Part shown: one piece after another, positions 1 through 7,115 of the stretch
Numbering within the stretch: the stretch's first letter is position 1
Layout: every line of letters begins with the position of its first letter
Source of the DNA: Nocardioides sp. InS609-2
GTDB taxonomy: Bacteria; Actinomycetota; Actinomycetes; Propionibacteriales; Nocardioidaceae
NCBI RefSeq assembly: GCF_023208195.1
Contig: NZ_CP060034.1
Span: forward strand, 1,550,001-1,614,000
Reading direction: 5' to 3'
Length of the DNA: 64,000 bases
Translations under genes and position numbers: made by a program
Notes under the pieces: model-generated
Database searches by the model: none
Told to the model about the DNA's origin: nothing
The model's input: only the letters and a program-made list of their open reading frames with translations

Positions 1-821
1 GTGATGCCCTCGATGGCCATGATGGTGGCGTCGACGCCGGGCTGCTTGGAACCCTTGAACAGGTCGGTGTGGTCGCCGGCCCAGGTGCTCACGCCGTTGA
101 GGTAGCAGCCGTCACAGTCGAACCCCTTGGGGAACTCCTTGGCCATCACCGAGCCCGGGCTGAACGGGAAGTTCTGCATGTTGCGCGGCAGGCTGATCAG
201 GACCGACTTGCCGGTCTCGGCGTCGACGCTGGCGATCGTCATCGAGTCGGGGCGCAGGCCCCACCGGCCGGCTCCGGAGTCGCCGCCGAGGAGCAGCACG
301 TTGAAGCGTCCGTCGTGGGCGCCGACCACCTCGCCGTCGCCGAACATCGTGATCATGAAGTCGCGTTGTACGCCGACCATGTGGGCGCCCATGAGCAGGG
401 TGCCGGCGACGGAGAAGCAGAGCACGCCGTTGACGCCGACCACGGCGAGCCGGTGGTTCTGCCGCAGGCTCAGTGGCTGACCGATCCGCCAGGCGTCGAC
501 GAAGAGGGCCGCCCAGCCGATGGCCAGCGCCATCAGGGCAAGGCGAAGCACCCCGAGCAACAAGGTGTTGGAGACCGCCCAGAAGGCGAAGTCCCTCGAC
601 GTGATGCTCGTGACAAGCGCGACCAGACCGAGCAGCACGAGGGCGAACCAGATGCGCAGCGCGATGCGCCCCACCCGACGGTTGCCCGCCACCAGCTGGG
701 CCGAACCCGGCAAGACGAGCGTCATCAGCATCAAAGACACGGCGCGCCGGAACCGCACGCGCGCAGCACGATCGACGACCCGGTTGTCGTCGCCGAGGGT
801 CTGGGTTGATGCGGAAGGCAT
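1..821 (-). CDS. LCP (LytR-CpsA-Psr) family protein, C-terminus outside window
   Basis: Partial gene; 273 codons are visible and the reading frame runs off the left edge. The N-terminus has about four hydrophobic segments (near residues 28-45, 54-72, 80-105 and 113-135), then an extracytoplasmic LCP domain beginning near residue 150 with NVLLLGGDSGAG and ISLPRNMQNFPF. In the family this domain binds a polyprenyl-phosphate-linked glycopolymer and transfers it to peptidoglycan at the outer membrane face. The ATG at 821 follows AGAGG by 8 nt. Four N-terminal membrane segments are more than the usual single anchor. A tandem GTCACA repeat lies 57 bp upstream (878-892). A second LCP gene is at 7116. 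Family identity is secure; the polymer substrate cannot be read from the sequence. Confidence 0.88.
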   Translation of the reverse strand, partial: MPSASTQTLGDDNRVVDRAARVRFRRAVSLMLMTLVLPGSAQLVAGNRRVGRIALRIWFALVLLGLVALVTSITSRDFAFWAVSNTLLLGVLRLALMALAIGWAALFVDAWRIGQPLSLRQNHRLAVVGVNGVLCFSVAGTLLMGAHMVGVQRDFMITMFGDGEVVGAHDGRFNVLLLGGDSGAGRWGLRPDSMTIASVDAETGKSVLISLPRNMQNFPFSPGSVMAKEFPKGFDCDGCYLNGVSTWAGDHTDLFKGSKQPGVDATIMAIEGI

Positions 822-877
822 CGAGGGCACCTCTGCTGGGGGGAAGGGGGCAGATGCGGTCCGGCCAAGTATCACCA

Positions 878-892
878 GTCACACGGGTCACA
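878..892. promoter_or_regulatory. Tandem GTCACA-N3-GTCACA site upstream of LCP gene (MtrA-box-like)
   Basis: GTCACA at 878-883 and again at 887-892, a 9-bp period, 57 bp before the LCP start codon. The same arrangement occurs at 44844-44858, 54 bp before the SpoIID/LytB gene and in the same orientation relative to the gene. Direct repeats of GTCACA-like 9-mers are the form described for the actinobacterial wall and cell-cycle regulator MtrA. That assignment is inferred. Confidence 0.45.
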
Positions 893-917
893 TCCGTGCA
901 GGCACGCCGAGCAACGG

Positions 918-1478
918 TCAGCCGGCGAACGCGCTCCGCAGCAGGGCAGCCTCTATCTCGCGGTCGGCAAAGACGAGGCGTACGGCGTCGGGGTCGTCGT
1001 TGCCGGCATCGGGCCCGCGCCAGACCAGCTCGAGCCCGACCTTGCCTGCGACGGCCGCCGAGGCGTGGTTGTGCTCGAGCAGGTAGGCGACGACCGGCCG
1101 CTCGGGTGCCACGTCGTGCGCCGCCTCGATCGCGGTGCGCGCCATCTCGGCGGCGTACCCCTGCCCCTGGGCGCTGGGCGCGAACCGGTAGTAGAGGTTC
1201 CACCACAGGCCGTGGTCGGGCACCGCACATCCGCCGCGGCCGATGACCGGGCCGTCGACACGTTCGCGCACCGACCAGTTGCCCAGCCCGTGCGCGTCCC
1301 ACTGGGCTTCGCCCTTGCCGACCATCTGCGCCGACTGCTCCCGCGTGGTGTGCCGGCCCTGCGGAAAGTGCCGCCAGGTGCCGGGGTCGCCGTGGATCGC
1401 GTGCAGGTCGTCGACATCGGCCTCGGCGGCCACGTCGAGCCAGAGCCGTTCGGTGCGGTGGTGACGCCAGTCGGTCAC
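918..1478 (-). CDS. GNAT family N-acetyltransferase
   Basis: 186 aa. A GNAT fold is indicated by a RimJ/RimL-like N-terminus (TERLWLDVAAEADVDDLHAI) and the acetyl-CoA-binding segment with SAQGQGYAAEM near residues 104-114, followed by a typical C-terminal segment (EHNHASAAVAGKVGLELV). It probably transfers an acetyl group from acetyl-CoA to an amine of a protein or small molecule; the substrate is unknown. The GTG at 1478 is chosen because it lies 2 nt after the CHAT gene stop; a TTG at 1484 would overlap that stop as TTGA. It is therefore the second gene of an operon with the TPR-CHAT protease, and might modify a component of that locus, though this is only contextual. Confidence 0.85.
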   Translation of the reverse strand: MTDWRHHRTERLWLDVAAEADVDDLHAIHGDPGTWRHFPQGRHTTREQSAQMVGKGEAQWDAHGLGNWSVRERVDGPVIGRGGCAVPDHGLWWNLYYRFAPSAQGQGYAAEMARTAIEAAHDVAPERPVVAYLLEHNHASAAVAGKVGLELVWRGPDAGNDDPDAVRLVFADREIEAALLRSAFAG

Positions 1479-1480
1479 AA

Positions 1481-4048
1481 TCAAACCCCCAGGGCAAGGA
1501 ACGCGGCAGCGGTCGCGGCGCGCGTCGGGTCGTCGGCCGCCGCCGTACGGGCACGGTGGAGCGCGGTGGGCAGATCCTCGCCGACGTCCAGGCCGGCATG
1601 GACGTCGACCATCACCTCGACGGTCGCCTCGTCGTTGACCACGGCCACGCTGGCCATGACTCCGGCGGTGCCGATCGCGAGCAGGGCCGACACCAGGCCC
1701 AGCAGCTCTCCGGCGCCGACCGGCGCGAGCACCCCGGAGTCGCACGCGGAGAGGATGACCCGATGCGGTGCCCGGACCAGCCGCTCGAAGTCGTAGACGG
1801 TCAGCGGCCCGTCAGCAAGGTCGAGCGAGGAGAACAGGGGCGAGTCGGCACGGAAGTGTCCGTGCGCGGCGAGATGCGCCAGCCCGGCTCCGTCGAGGGC
1901 CGCGAGCGCGCCGTCGACCGTCGCCTCCTGGTCGCGCAGGACGACGGCGTCGAGGTGGCGAGGGGCGACCACGCTGATCTCGGAGCCACCTGTGGTCAGC
2001 CCGGGTCCGGCCACGAACACCCGGCTGTCAGACGCTGACGTGCGCTCCCGCGCCCGCAGCCACAGCGCGCCCGACGGTACGACGGCGTGCGGCACGTCGG
2101 CCAGCACTGGCATGAGTCCCCACGGGGCGCCGTGCAGCCGGCTCGTCGGCGACACGACCACCGGACCCGGCAGTCGACGGGCGGCGACCCCCAGCACGGC
2201 GTGCTCGAGCCGGGCGCCGGCCTCCCCGAGCGGGGCCGGCCGACCGCGCGCGGCCTGTCGCAGCGTGAACCGCGCTGCCTCGGCGGCCCGCTCCGCATCG
2301 GCTACCGGGCCGACGACGTGCCGGCGTACGCGACCACCTGCGACGACGAGCGCGTGCAAGGTCCCGGCGATCTCCACCAGCTCGACGAACGAGCCCTCGC
2401 CCACGCCGGCAACGAGTGCCTCCGCGTCGAAGGCATCGGCAGAGCTGCTGTCGGCTCCCGACGCATGACGAAGCCGGGACCGCAGGTTCGACTCGATCCG
2501 GCGACGCTCCACCTCGAGCTGCTGGATGTCGCCACTGACCTCGCGTGCGGCACGCAGTCGTCGGGCGTTGTCGCGCAGGGCCGCGACGGGGCCGGCCACC
2601 TCGTCCGCGCCCGGGAAGACCCGCGGCTGCGCCAACGACGTGGCGCGCAGGCGCTCGCTCCACCCGAGCAGTCGTCGAGGACTTCCGTCGAGCGCCGTCT
2701 GCAGTGCGAGCTCGGCAAGGTCGACCCCATGACTGCTGGCCAGCGCGCGCAGCTCGGAGCTGCCCAGCGTGGCCCGATGCCGGTCGAGCTCGTCGAGCCC
2801 GCGCCGGCACGCGGCGAGAACACCTCGCCGATCGCCACGTTGCCCGCACTCCAGACCCTGGGCCAGCCATCCGGAGGCGCGAACCAGAGGCAGGCGATGG
2901 TCCGTCCGGTACGCCGCGCCGGCACGGAGTGCCTCTGCCGAGTCGTGCGGAGCAAGCCGCGCTACCAGCAACCACGCGTGCACGGCCTCGTCAGCACCCT
3001 CGGCCTGCAGAAGACGGGCCAGGTCGAGGGCACGCCGGGCGGTACGACGGTCGGCACCGTTGAGGGCCTCACCCGCACGCAGCTCGACCAGCTCGGCGCG
3101 CATCGCGAACCAGTCCCGACCGTGCTTGCGGAAGAGCCGGCTCGCCGTCCGGGCTTCTGCCAGTGCCACCTGGTTGTCGGCACCGGCGAGGAGCGCCTCG
3201 GCGCGTCTCAGCCGTAGGTCGGCCTCGCGGGTCGGTGCCAGCCCACCGCGGTCGAGGCGGTCCTGGGCCACTTGTGCGGCCTCCTCGGCCAGCCCGGCGA
3301 CGAGCAGGACATCCGCGCGATCAAGTGTCAGGTCGACCTCGTCGAGTCCGAAGCGTTCGAAGCGGGCGGAGGCCTCGTCGAAGAGTCGGAGGGACGTCGG
3401 CAGGTCACCACGCAGGAACGCGACGCCCGCGCGGTTGTGCAGCGACTGGGCGGCCTCGACCGGGAGGCCCTCCCGCTCGAACATCCGCTCCGCCCGGGTC
3501 GCGGCGCGAGCCGCGGCGTCCGGATCCCCGAGAGCCTGGTGGAGCGCGGAGACGTTGTTGAGCGTGCGCGCCTCCCAGACCCGGTCACCCGCGGTCTGCA
3601 CGCCCTCGAGCGCCCGTTCGAGGTCGGTCAGGGCTTCGCGGTGGCGCCCGAGGATGGTTGACAGCACGTACCCGCGGCGCATCAGCACCCGAGCCCGCAG
3701 CGCCGGGGACGGTGACTCGGCGACTGCGCGGTCCAGCTGGGCGAGCCCGGTGCGTCCACGTCCGGCCATCGCGTACGCCGCGCCGAGCGTGGCCCGCACG
3801 TCGGCGGACCTGTCGGCATCACGGGTGGAGACCGCCAGTCGCAGGGCTCGCCGCAGCTCAGGGAGCGCCTGCTCGACATCGCCCTGCTGACGGAGCGCCA
3901 GCCCGGCCGCATGGTGGGCGACCGACTGGAGCCAGGCACCGCGGGCCGACTGGGCGAGCTCACGAGCCGCTGCGTGCGCCGCGGCAGGATCGCTGATGGC
4001 GAGCAGCAGCAGGGCGTCGGCGACGGCCTCGTCACTTGCGCCTGGCAT
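1481..4048 (-). CDS. TPR-CHAT caspase-like cysteine protease
   Basis: 855 aa. Residues about 15-410 form an alpha-helical array of tetratricopeptide-like repeats (motifs such as QALPELRRALRLA, ALTDLERALEGV). A charged helical linker follows near 480-540 (QQLEVERRRIESNLRSRL), then a C-terminal CHAT domain from about 555. CHAT domains are caspase-fold cysteine proteases. The predicted dyad is present: His in HLAAHGHF (about residue 729) and Cys in LSACDSG (about residue 769). No signal peptide is seen, so it acts in the cytoplasm. The ATG at 4048 has GAGGAGG 7 nt upstream. It is divergent from a cytosolic S8 protease (gap 89 bp) and lies close to an ECF sigma gene. In TPR-CHAT proteins the TPR part usually senses a partner and the CHAT part cuts a specific protein. 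The substrate here is unknown; candidates are the neighbouring S8 protein and the 150-aa protein at 5425-5877. Confidence 0.9.
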   Translation of the reverse strand: MPGASDEAVADALLLLAISDPAAAHAAARELAQSARGAWLQSVAHHAAGLALRQQGDVEQALPELRRALRLAVSTRDADRSADVRATLGAAYAMAGRGRTGLAQLDRAVAESPSPALRARVLMRRGYVLSTILGRHREALTDLERALEGVQTAGDRVWEARTLNNVSALHQALGDPDAAARAATRAERMFEREGLPVEAAQSLHNRAGVAFLRGDLPTSLRLFDEASARFERFGLDEVDLTLDRADVLLVAGLAEEAAQVAQDRLDRGGLAPTREADLRLRRAEALLAGADNQVALAEARTASRLFRKHGRDWFAMRAELVELRAGEALNGADRRTARRALDLARLLQAEGADEAVHAWLLVARLAPHDSAEALRAGAAYRTDHRLPLVRASGWLAQGLECGQRGDRRGVLAACRRGLDELDRHRATLGSSELRALASSHGVDLAELALQTALDGSPRRLLGWSERLRATSLAQPRVFPGADEVAGPVAALRDNARRLRAAREVSGDIQQLEVERRRIESNLRSRLRHASGADSSSADAFDAEALVAGVGEGSFVELVEIAGTLHALVVAGGRVRRHVVGPVADAERAAEAARFTLRQAARGRPAPLGEAGARLEHAVLGVAARRLPGPVVVSPTSRLHGAPWGLMPVLADVPHAVVPSGALWLRARERTSASDSRVFVAGPGLTTGGSEISVVAPRHLDAVVLRDQEATVDGALAALDGAGLAHLAAHGHFRADSPLFSSLDLADGPLTVYDFERLVRAPHRVILSACDSGVLAPVGAGELLGLVSALLAIGTAGVMASVAVVNDEATVEVMVDVHAGLDVGEDLPTALHRARTAAADDPTRAATAAAFLALGV

Positions 4049-4137
4049 GGACCACCTCCTCAGACCTTCCCTGACCGGCCGGACATGGCTACGGTCCCAG
4101 AACCGGAGGCCCATCCTGACAGTGACCGGAGACAGCC

Positions 4138-5406
4138 ATGAGCGACTTCAAGATCGGCGACGACGGTCGGCGACGTACCACCGACCAGCTCCAGGCGCTC
4201 CGACGCGCCAACGACGACCGGGTGGCCTGGGACACCGAGGCCCCGGCGGACTTCACCTATCTCTACGACCCGGACCACGTCCTGGTCCGGGTCCGGGACG
4301 TCGAGGAGTTCGAAGCCGCACTCGGGCGCCTCGAGGGGATCTTCGACGGCAACGCCGAGCGTGGTGAGGACCCGGTGCCCGGCGAGCTGGCGCGGTACCG
4401 CCTCCCCGCACGTGCCAAGAACGAGACAGTCCCCGACATTCTCGACCTCCTGGACCTGGACGAGCGGTTCGGGCCCGGCCGGGTCACGCCCGACCACTGG
4501 ATCCACATCACGCCGGGGGGCTGCACGTGCTGCCCGGCGACCGAGCCCGAGGAGACCGGGCTCGTCGAGCCCTGGCCACCGGTCTGCACCGACCACGGCC
4601 GGGGCAAGGGCGTCAGCGTCGTCGTCGTCGACACCGGTTGGAACCCGCCCTCGGCGACCGACAACCGGACTCCCTGGCTCAAGCGCGTCGACGGGGACGA
4701 CGAGCTCAACGGCCCCGACCTGCGCGAGTACGCCGGCCACGGCACGTTCATCGCAGGCGTCGTCCGTTGTCTGGCGCCGGCCACCCGGGTCTTCGTCGAA
4801 GGCTTCGCGGTGGGCGGGGTCGGAGGCGGAGGCATCCTGGAGTCCGCCATGGTGACCCAGCTGACCGAGGCCCTCACCCACAAGCCGCAGGTCATCAACC
4901 TGTCCGCCGGCCTCCGGACGCGCGACGACCTCCCCCCGCTGAGCTTCGAGGTCTTCTACGAGACGCAGCTCCAGGGTCTCGACTGCGTCCTGGTCGCGGC
5001 TGCCGGCAACGACACGTCACCGGCGCCCTTCTGGCCGGCCGCCTTCGAGTGGGCGCTCGGCGTGGGCGCGCTCGACCGTGACGGGCGGGTGTCGGACTTC
5101 TCCAACTACGGGGTCTCCACCGACGTCTACGCCCTGGGCCGCAACATCGTCAACGCCTTCCCCGACGGCACCTACACGTGCTTCGAGACCCCGCACAAGG
5201 GCGACGTCCGCGTCTTCGACAGCGGCATGGCTCGCTGGAGCGGCACGTCCTTCGCCGCGCCCATCGTGGCCGGGCTGGTCGCCGCGGAGATCTCCGCCGC
5301 CGGGTGCTCGGCACACGAGGCCCGCGACACGGTGGTGGCCCGCGCCGTCAGGATGTCCGACCCCACGATCGGCCCGATCGAGGCGCTCCGCCAGCCCTAC
5401 TGCTGA
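4138..5406 (+). CDS. Cytosolic S8 (subtilisin-like) serine protease
   Basis: 422 aa with the complete subtilase catalytic set: Asp165 in VVVVDTGW, His201 in GHGTFIAG, oxyanion Asn291 in AAAGNDT and Ser371 in SGTSFAAP. There is no signal peptide or membrane segment, which is unusual because most S8 proteases are secreted. Residues 1-155 are an uncharacterised N-terminal region that ends in a Cys-rich patch (C129, C131, C132, C150) just before the catalytic domain; it could be a pro-region, adaptor or metal site. The ATG at 4138 follows CCGGAG. The gene is divergent from the TPR-CHAT protease and convergent with the sigma-factor pair (18-bp gap to 5425). A proteolytic cascade with the CHAT protein is an attractive but untested idea. 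Confidence 0.9.
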   Translation: MSDFKIGDDGRRRTTDQLQALRRANDDRVAWDTEAPADFTYLYDPDHVLVRVRDVEEFEAALGRLEGIFDGNAERGEDPVPGELARYRLPARAKNETVPDILDLLDLDERFGPGRVTPDHWIHITPGGCTCCPATEPEETGLVEPWPPVCTDHGRGKGVSVVVVDTGWNPPSATDNRTPWLKRVDGDDELNGPDLREYAGHGTFIAGVVRCLAPATRVFVEGFAVGGVGGGGILESAMVTQLTEALTHKPQVINLSAGLRTRDDLPPLSFEVFYETQLQGLDCVLVAAAGNDTSPAPFWPAAFEWALGVGALDRDGRVSDFSNYGVSTDVYALGRNIVNAFPDGTYTCFETPHKGDVRVFDSGMARWSGTSFAAPIVAGLVAAEISAAGCSAHEARDTVVARAVRMSDPTIGPIEALRQPYC

Positions 5407-5424
5407 GCACCAGAGGACTCGGCG

Positions 5425-5877
5425 TCAGAGGACGAACCACTCCGTGACGTACCTCGAGTCTCCCGACTCGATGGAGAAGCGCACGAGCCCGTGGTCCTCC
5501 CCGTCGAGGGTGAAGAAGCCGGACTTGTCAGGGGTGGTCGAGCGGAGCCGCCCATCTGCGGACTCGAAGGCCACCTCGGCGGCGCCCGGGCCGGTGAGCC
5601 GACCCATCACTTGACGGTTGACCAGCTCTACCTCGAGGCTCAGCTCGCCACCGGTGAACTCCAGCACGCGGGCGGCGCTGGCCCCGCGGACGGCGGGTCC
5701 CGCCTCCGTGTCGGAGTCGTAGGTCAGGGCGAGCAGCTCCTGGTCGATGGTGCGCCAGGCGAAGGCACCGCGAGCGGCCTCTCGCCAGCCCACCGGGACG
5801 GCAGGGTCCTGCCTGAGCGCGTCGCGTAGCTCGTCCATCAGGGCGTCATCGCCACTGTCGTCAGCATCGTGTGACAT
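5425..5877 (-). CDS. Small protein encoded with ECF sigma factor, function unknown
   Basis: 150 aa, not assigned to a named family. It has an acidic N-terminus, a helical stretch (DELRDALRQDPAVPVGWREA) and a segment GAFAWRTIDQEL. The C-terminal half, from about residue 68, is predominantly beta (ARVLEFTGGELSLEVELV) and could be a small Ig-like or carboxypeptidase-regulatory-like fold. The ATG at 5877 has GGGAGGG upstream and lies inside the sigma gene, overlapping its end by 17 nt, so translation is probably coupled. Equimolar co-production with a sigma factor suggests a sigma regulator such as an anti-sigma or adaptor. It has no zinc-binding HxxxCxxC anti-sigma motif and no membrane helix. 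It is also a candidate substrate of the nearby proteases. Confidence 0.75.
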   Translation of the reverse strand: MSHDADDSGDDALMDELRDALRQDPAVPVGWREAARGAFAWRTIDQELLALTYDSDTEAGPAVRGASAARVLEFTGGELSLEVELVNRQVMGRLTGPGAAEVAFESADGRLRSTTPDKSGFFTLDGEDHGLVRFSIESGDSRYVTEWFVL

Positions 5878-6469
5878 TGCGGTGCCCTCCCGTTCCTCCG
5901 GAGCCCATGGAGTCCGTCCAGGACCGCAAGGCACGAGTGCCGCGCAGCTGGGACAGTGCGCGGGCCCGGGTGGGCCCGATGCTGCCGACCGGGATGCCGA
6001 GCCGGCGGCTGATCTCGTCGTACGACGTGGGCGGGTCGGTGGACAGCAGGGTGAGCAGCTCGCGGCGCTCCACGGGAAGCTCGGACAGCGCCGCGTGCAG
6101 CACCTGGGCGCGCTCGTCGCGAAGCAGCGCCTCGGCGACGTCCTCGTCGTCGACGACGTCCAGCGTCGCGGCCTGCGGATCGACCGGCAGCGAGCGGTTG
6201 CGAACTTCCAGCAGGCGCAGCGACTCACGTCGCGCGGTCGTCATGAGCCACCCGGCCAGGGCTGCGGGCTCGCGAAGATCCGCGAGATGCTCGACCAATC
6301 GCAGCCAGACCGTCTGGTTGACGTCAGCGGCATCGGCCGGAGACAAGCGGTAGCGGGAGATGACCCCGTGCACCAGCGGCAGGAACCGGTCGACCAGCGC
6401 ATCCCACGAGGCGGAGTCCCCGTCGCGCGCGGCGACCACCAGCGCGGAGACTGTGGGGGTCGGGTCCAT
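5861..6469 (-). CDS. ECF-type RNA polymerase sigma factor
   Basis: 202 aa. Region 2 occupies about residues 12-95 (FLPLVHGVISRYRLSPADAADVNQTV core-binding and -10 region, ALAGWLMTTARRESLRLL). Region 4 is about 130-180, with helix-turn-helix YDEISRRLGIPVGSIGPTRA. It directs RNA polymerase to a dedicated promoter set. The start is taken as ATG 6469, preceded by GGAAAGAG; an upstream TTG at 6496 would add nine residues. The C-terminus has a Gly-rich tail (SMGSGGTGGH) encoded where the next gene begins. The downstream 150-aa gene overlaps by 17 nt. Its position beside two proteases suggests sigma output controlled by proteolysis, but the target promoters are not evident. Confidence 0.88.
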   Translation of the reverse strand: MDPTPTVSALVVAARDGDSASWDALVDRFLPLVHGVISRYRLSPADAADVNQTVWLRLVEHLADLREPAALAGWLMTTARRESLRLLEVRNRSLPVDPQAATLDVVDDEDVAEALLRDERAQVLHAALSELPVERRELLTLLSTDPPTSYDEISRRLGIPVGSIGPTRARALSQLRGTRALRSWTDSMGSGGTGGHRNVTRC

Positions 6470-6585
6470 CGAACTCTTTCCACGCGGCTTTGCCAAGGAT
6501 GGCGGTGTGGCTTCGATATGTCGTCATGACGATACAGAGGGCCGACGGTGCTTCTTGATACGTCTCGGGCGCGTCAGTCAGTCAG

Positions 6586-7092
6586 TCAAGCTTCTCGGCC
6601 GCGCTCGATCTCCTGCTTGCGAGCCAACCGGTGGGCGCGGCGGATCTCGGCCTCGCGCTGGCGACGTACCTCCGACGGCGTCTGCGGCAGCAGCTCCGGC
6701 ACCGGGCGCGAACGGCCGTCGGCGTCGATCGCGACGAAGACGAAGTACGCCGACGCGACGTGCAGCGGCTCGTCGGTCGCGCTCCCCCACGGCTGCGCCT
6801 CGACGCGCACGCCGATCTCCATCGACGAACGCCCGGCCCAGTTGACCTGGGCGAACGTACGCACGATGTCGCCGACGTGCACCGGCTGGAGCAGCGCCAT
6901 CTCGTCGAGCGCCGCGGTCACGGCGGGCCCACCACTGTGTCGCTGCGCCACGGCTCCGGCCGTCGAGTCGGCCAGCTTCATGATCTCGCCGCCGTGCACG
7001 TTGCCCAGCAGGTTGGCCTCGGTGCTGCTCGTGATGACGCCCAGCGAGACACGGGAGTACGACGGCGGCAGGGCGCTCCGCGGTTCACTCAT
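6586..7092 (-). CDS. Hotdog-fold acyl-CoA thioesterase (YciA/BACH type)
   Basis: 168 aa. A single hotdog domain is indicated by SLGVITSSTEANLLGNVHGG, where Asn and His of GNVHGG lie near the catalytic site, and by ALDEMALLQPVHVGDIV with the conserved acidic residue. The family hydrolyses short- to medium-chain acyl-CoA in the cytosol. The C-terminal tail is highly charged (RRQREAEIRRAHRLARKQ). The ATG at 7092 lies 6 nt after a TACCGT hexamer and has no Shine-Dalgarno sequence, so the mRNA is probably leaderless. It is divergent from the LCP gene at 7116 with only 23 bp between start codons. Confidence 0.9.
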   Translation of the reverse strand: MSEPRSALPPSYSRVSLGVITSSTEANLLGNVHGGEIMKLADSTAGAVAQRHSGGPAVTAALDEMALLQPVHVGDIVRTFAQVNWAGRSSMEIGVRVEAQPWGSATDEPLHVASAYFVFVAIDADGRSRPVPELLPQTPSEVRRQREAEIRRAHRLARKQEIERGREA

Positions 7093-7098
7093 GCGCGC

Positions 7099-7108
7099 AC
7101 GGTAGCGT
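7099..7108. promoter_or_regulatory. Overlapping divergent -10 elements
   Basis: The 23-bp gap between two divergent start codons (7092 and 7116) carries ACGGTAGCGT. Read on the minus strand this gives TACCGT 6 nt before the thioesterase ATG. Read on the plus strand it gives TAGCGT 7 nt before the LCP ATG. The two hexamers share the central TA pair. Both spacings fit leaderless transcription starting at the initiation codon, so only one gene could be initiated at a time from this DNA. Confidence 0.6.
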
Positions 7109-7115
7109 CTCGGCC

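Noticed and set aside
112..1599. 495-codon open frame on the minus strand
   Set aside because: It spans the LCP and GNAT genes out of frame, is Arg-rich low complexity and has no family motif; a GC-skew shadow.
5017..5316. Minus-strand frame inside the S8 gene that might encode an inhibitor
   Set aside because: No start signal, no fold features, antisense to conserved catalytic motifs.
1..7000. Gasdermin, CRISPR array or effector gene to accompany the CHAT protease
   Set aside because: No repeat array, no Cas-like gene and no small protein with pore-forming features seen near the locus.
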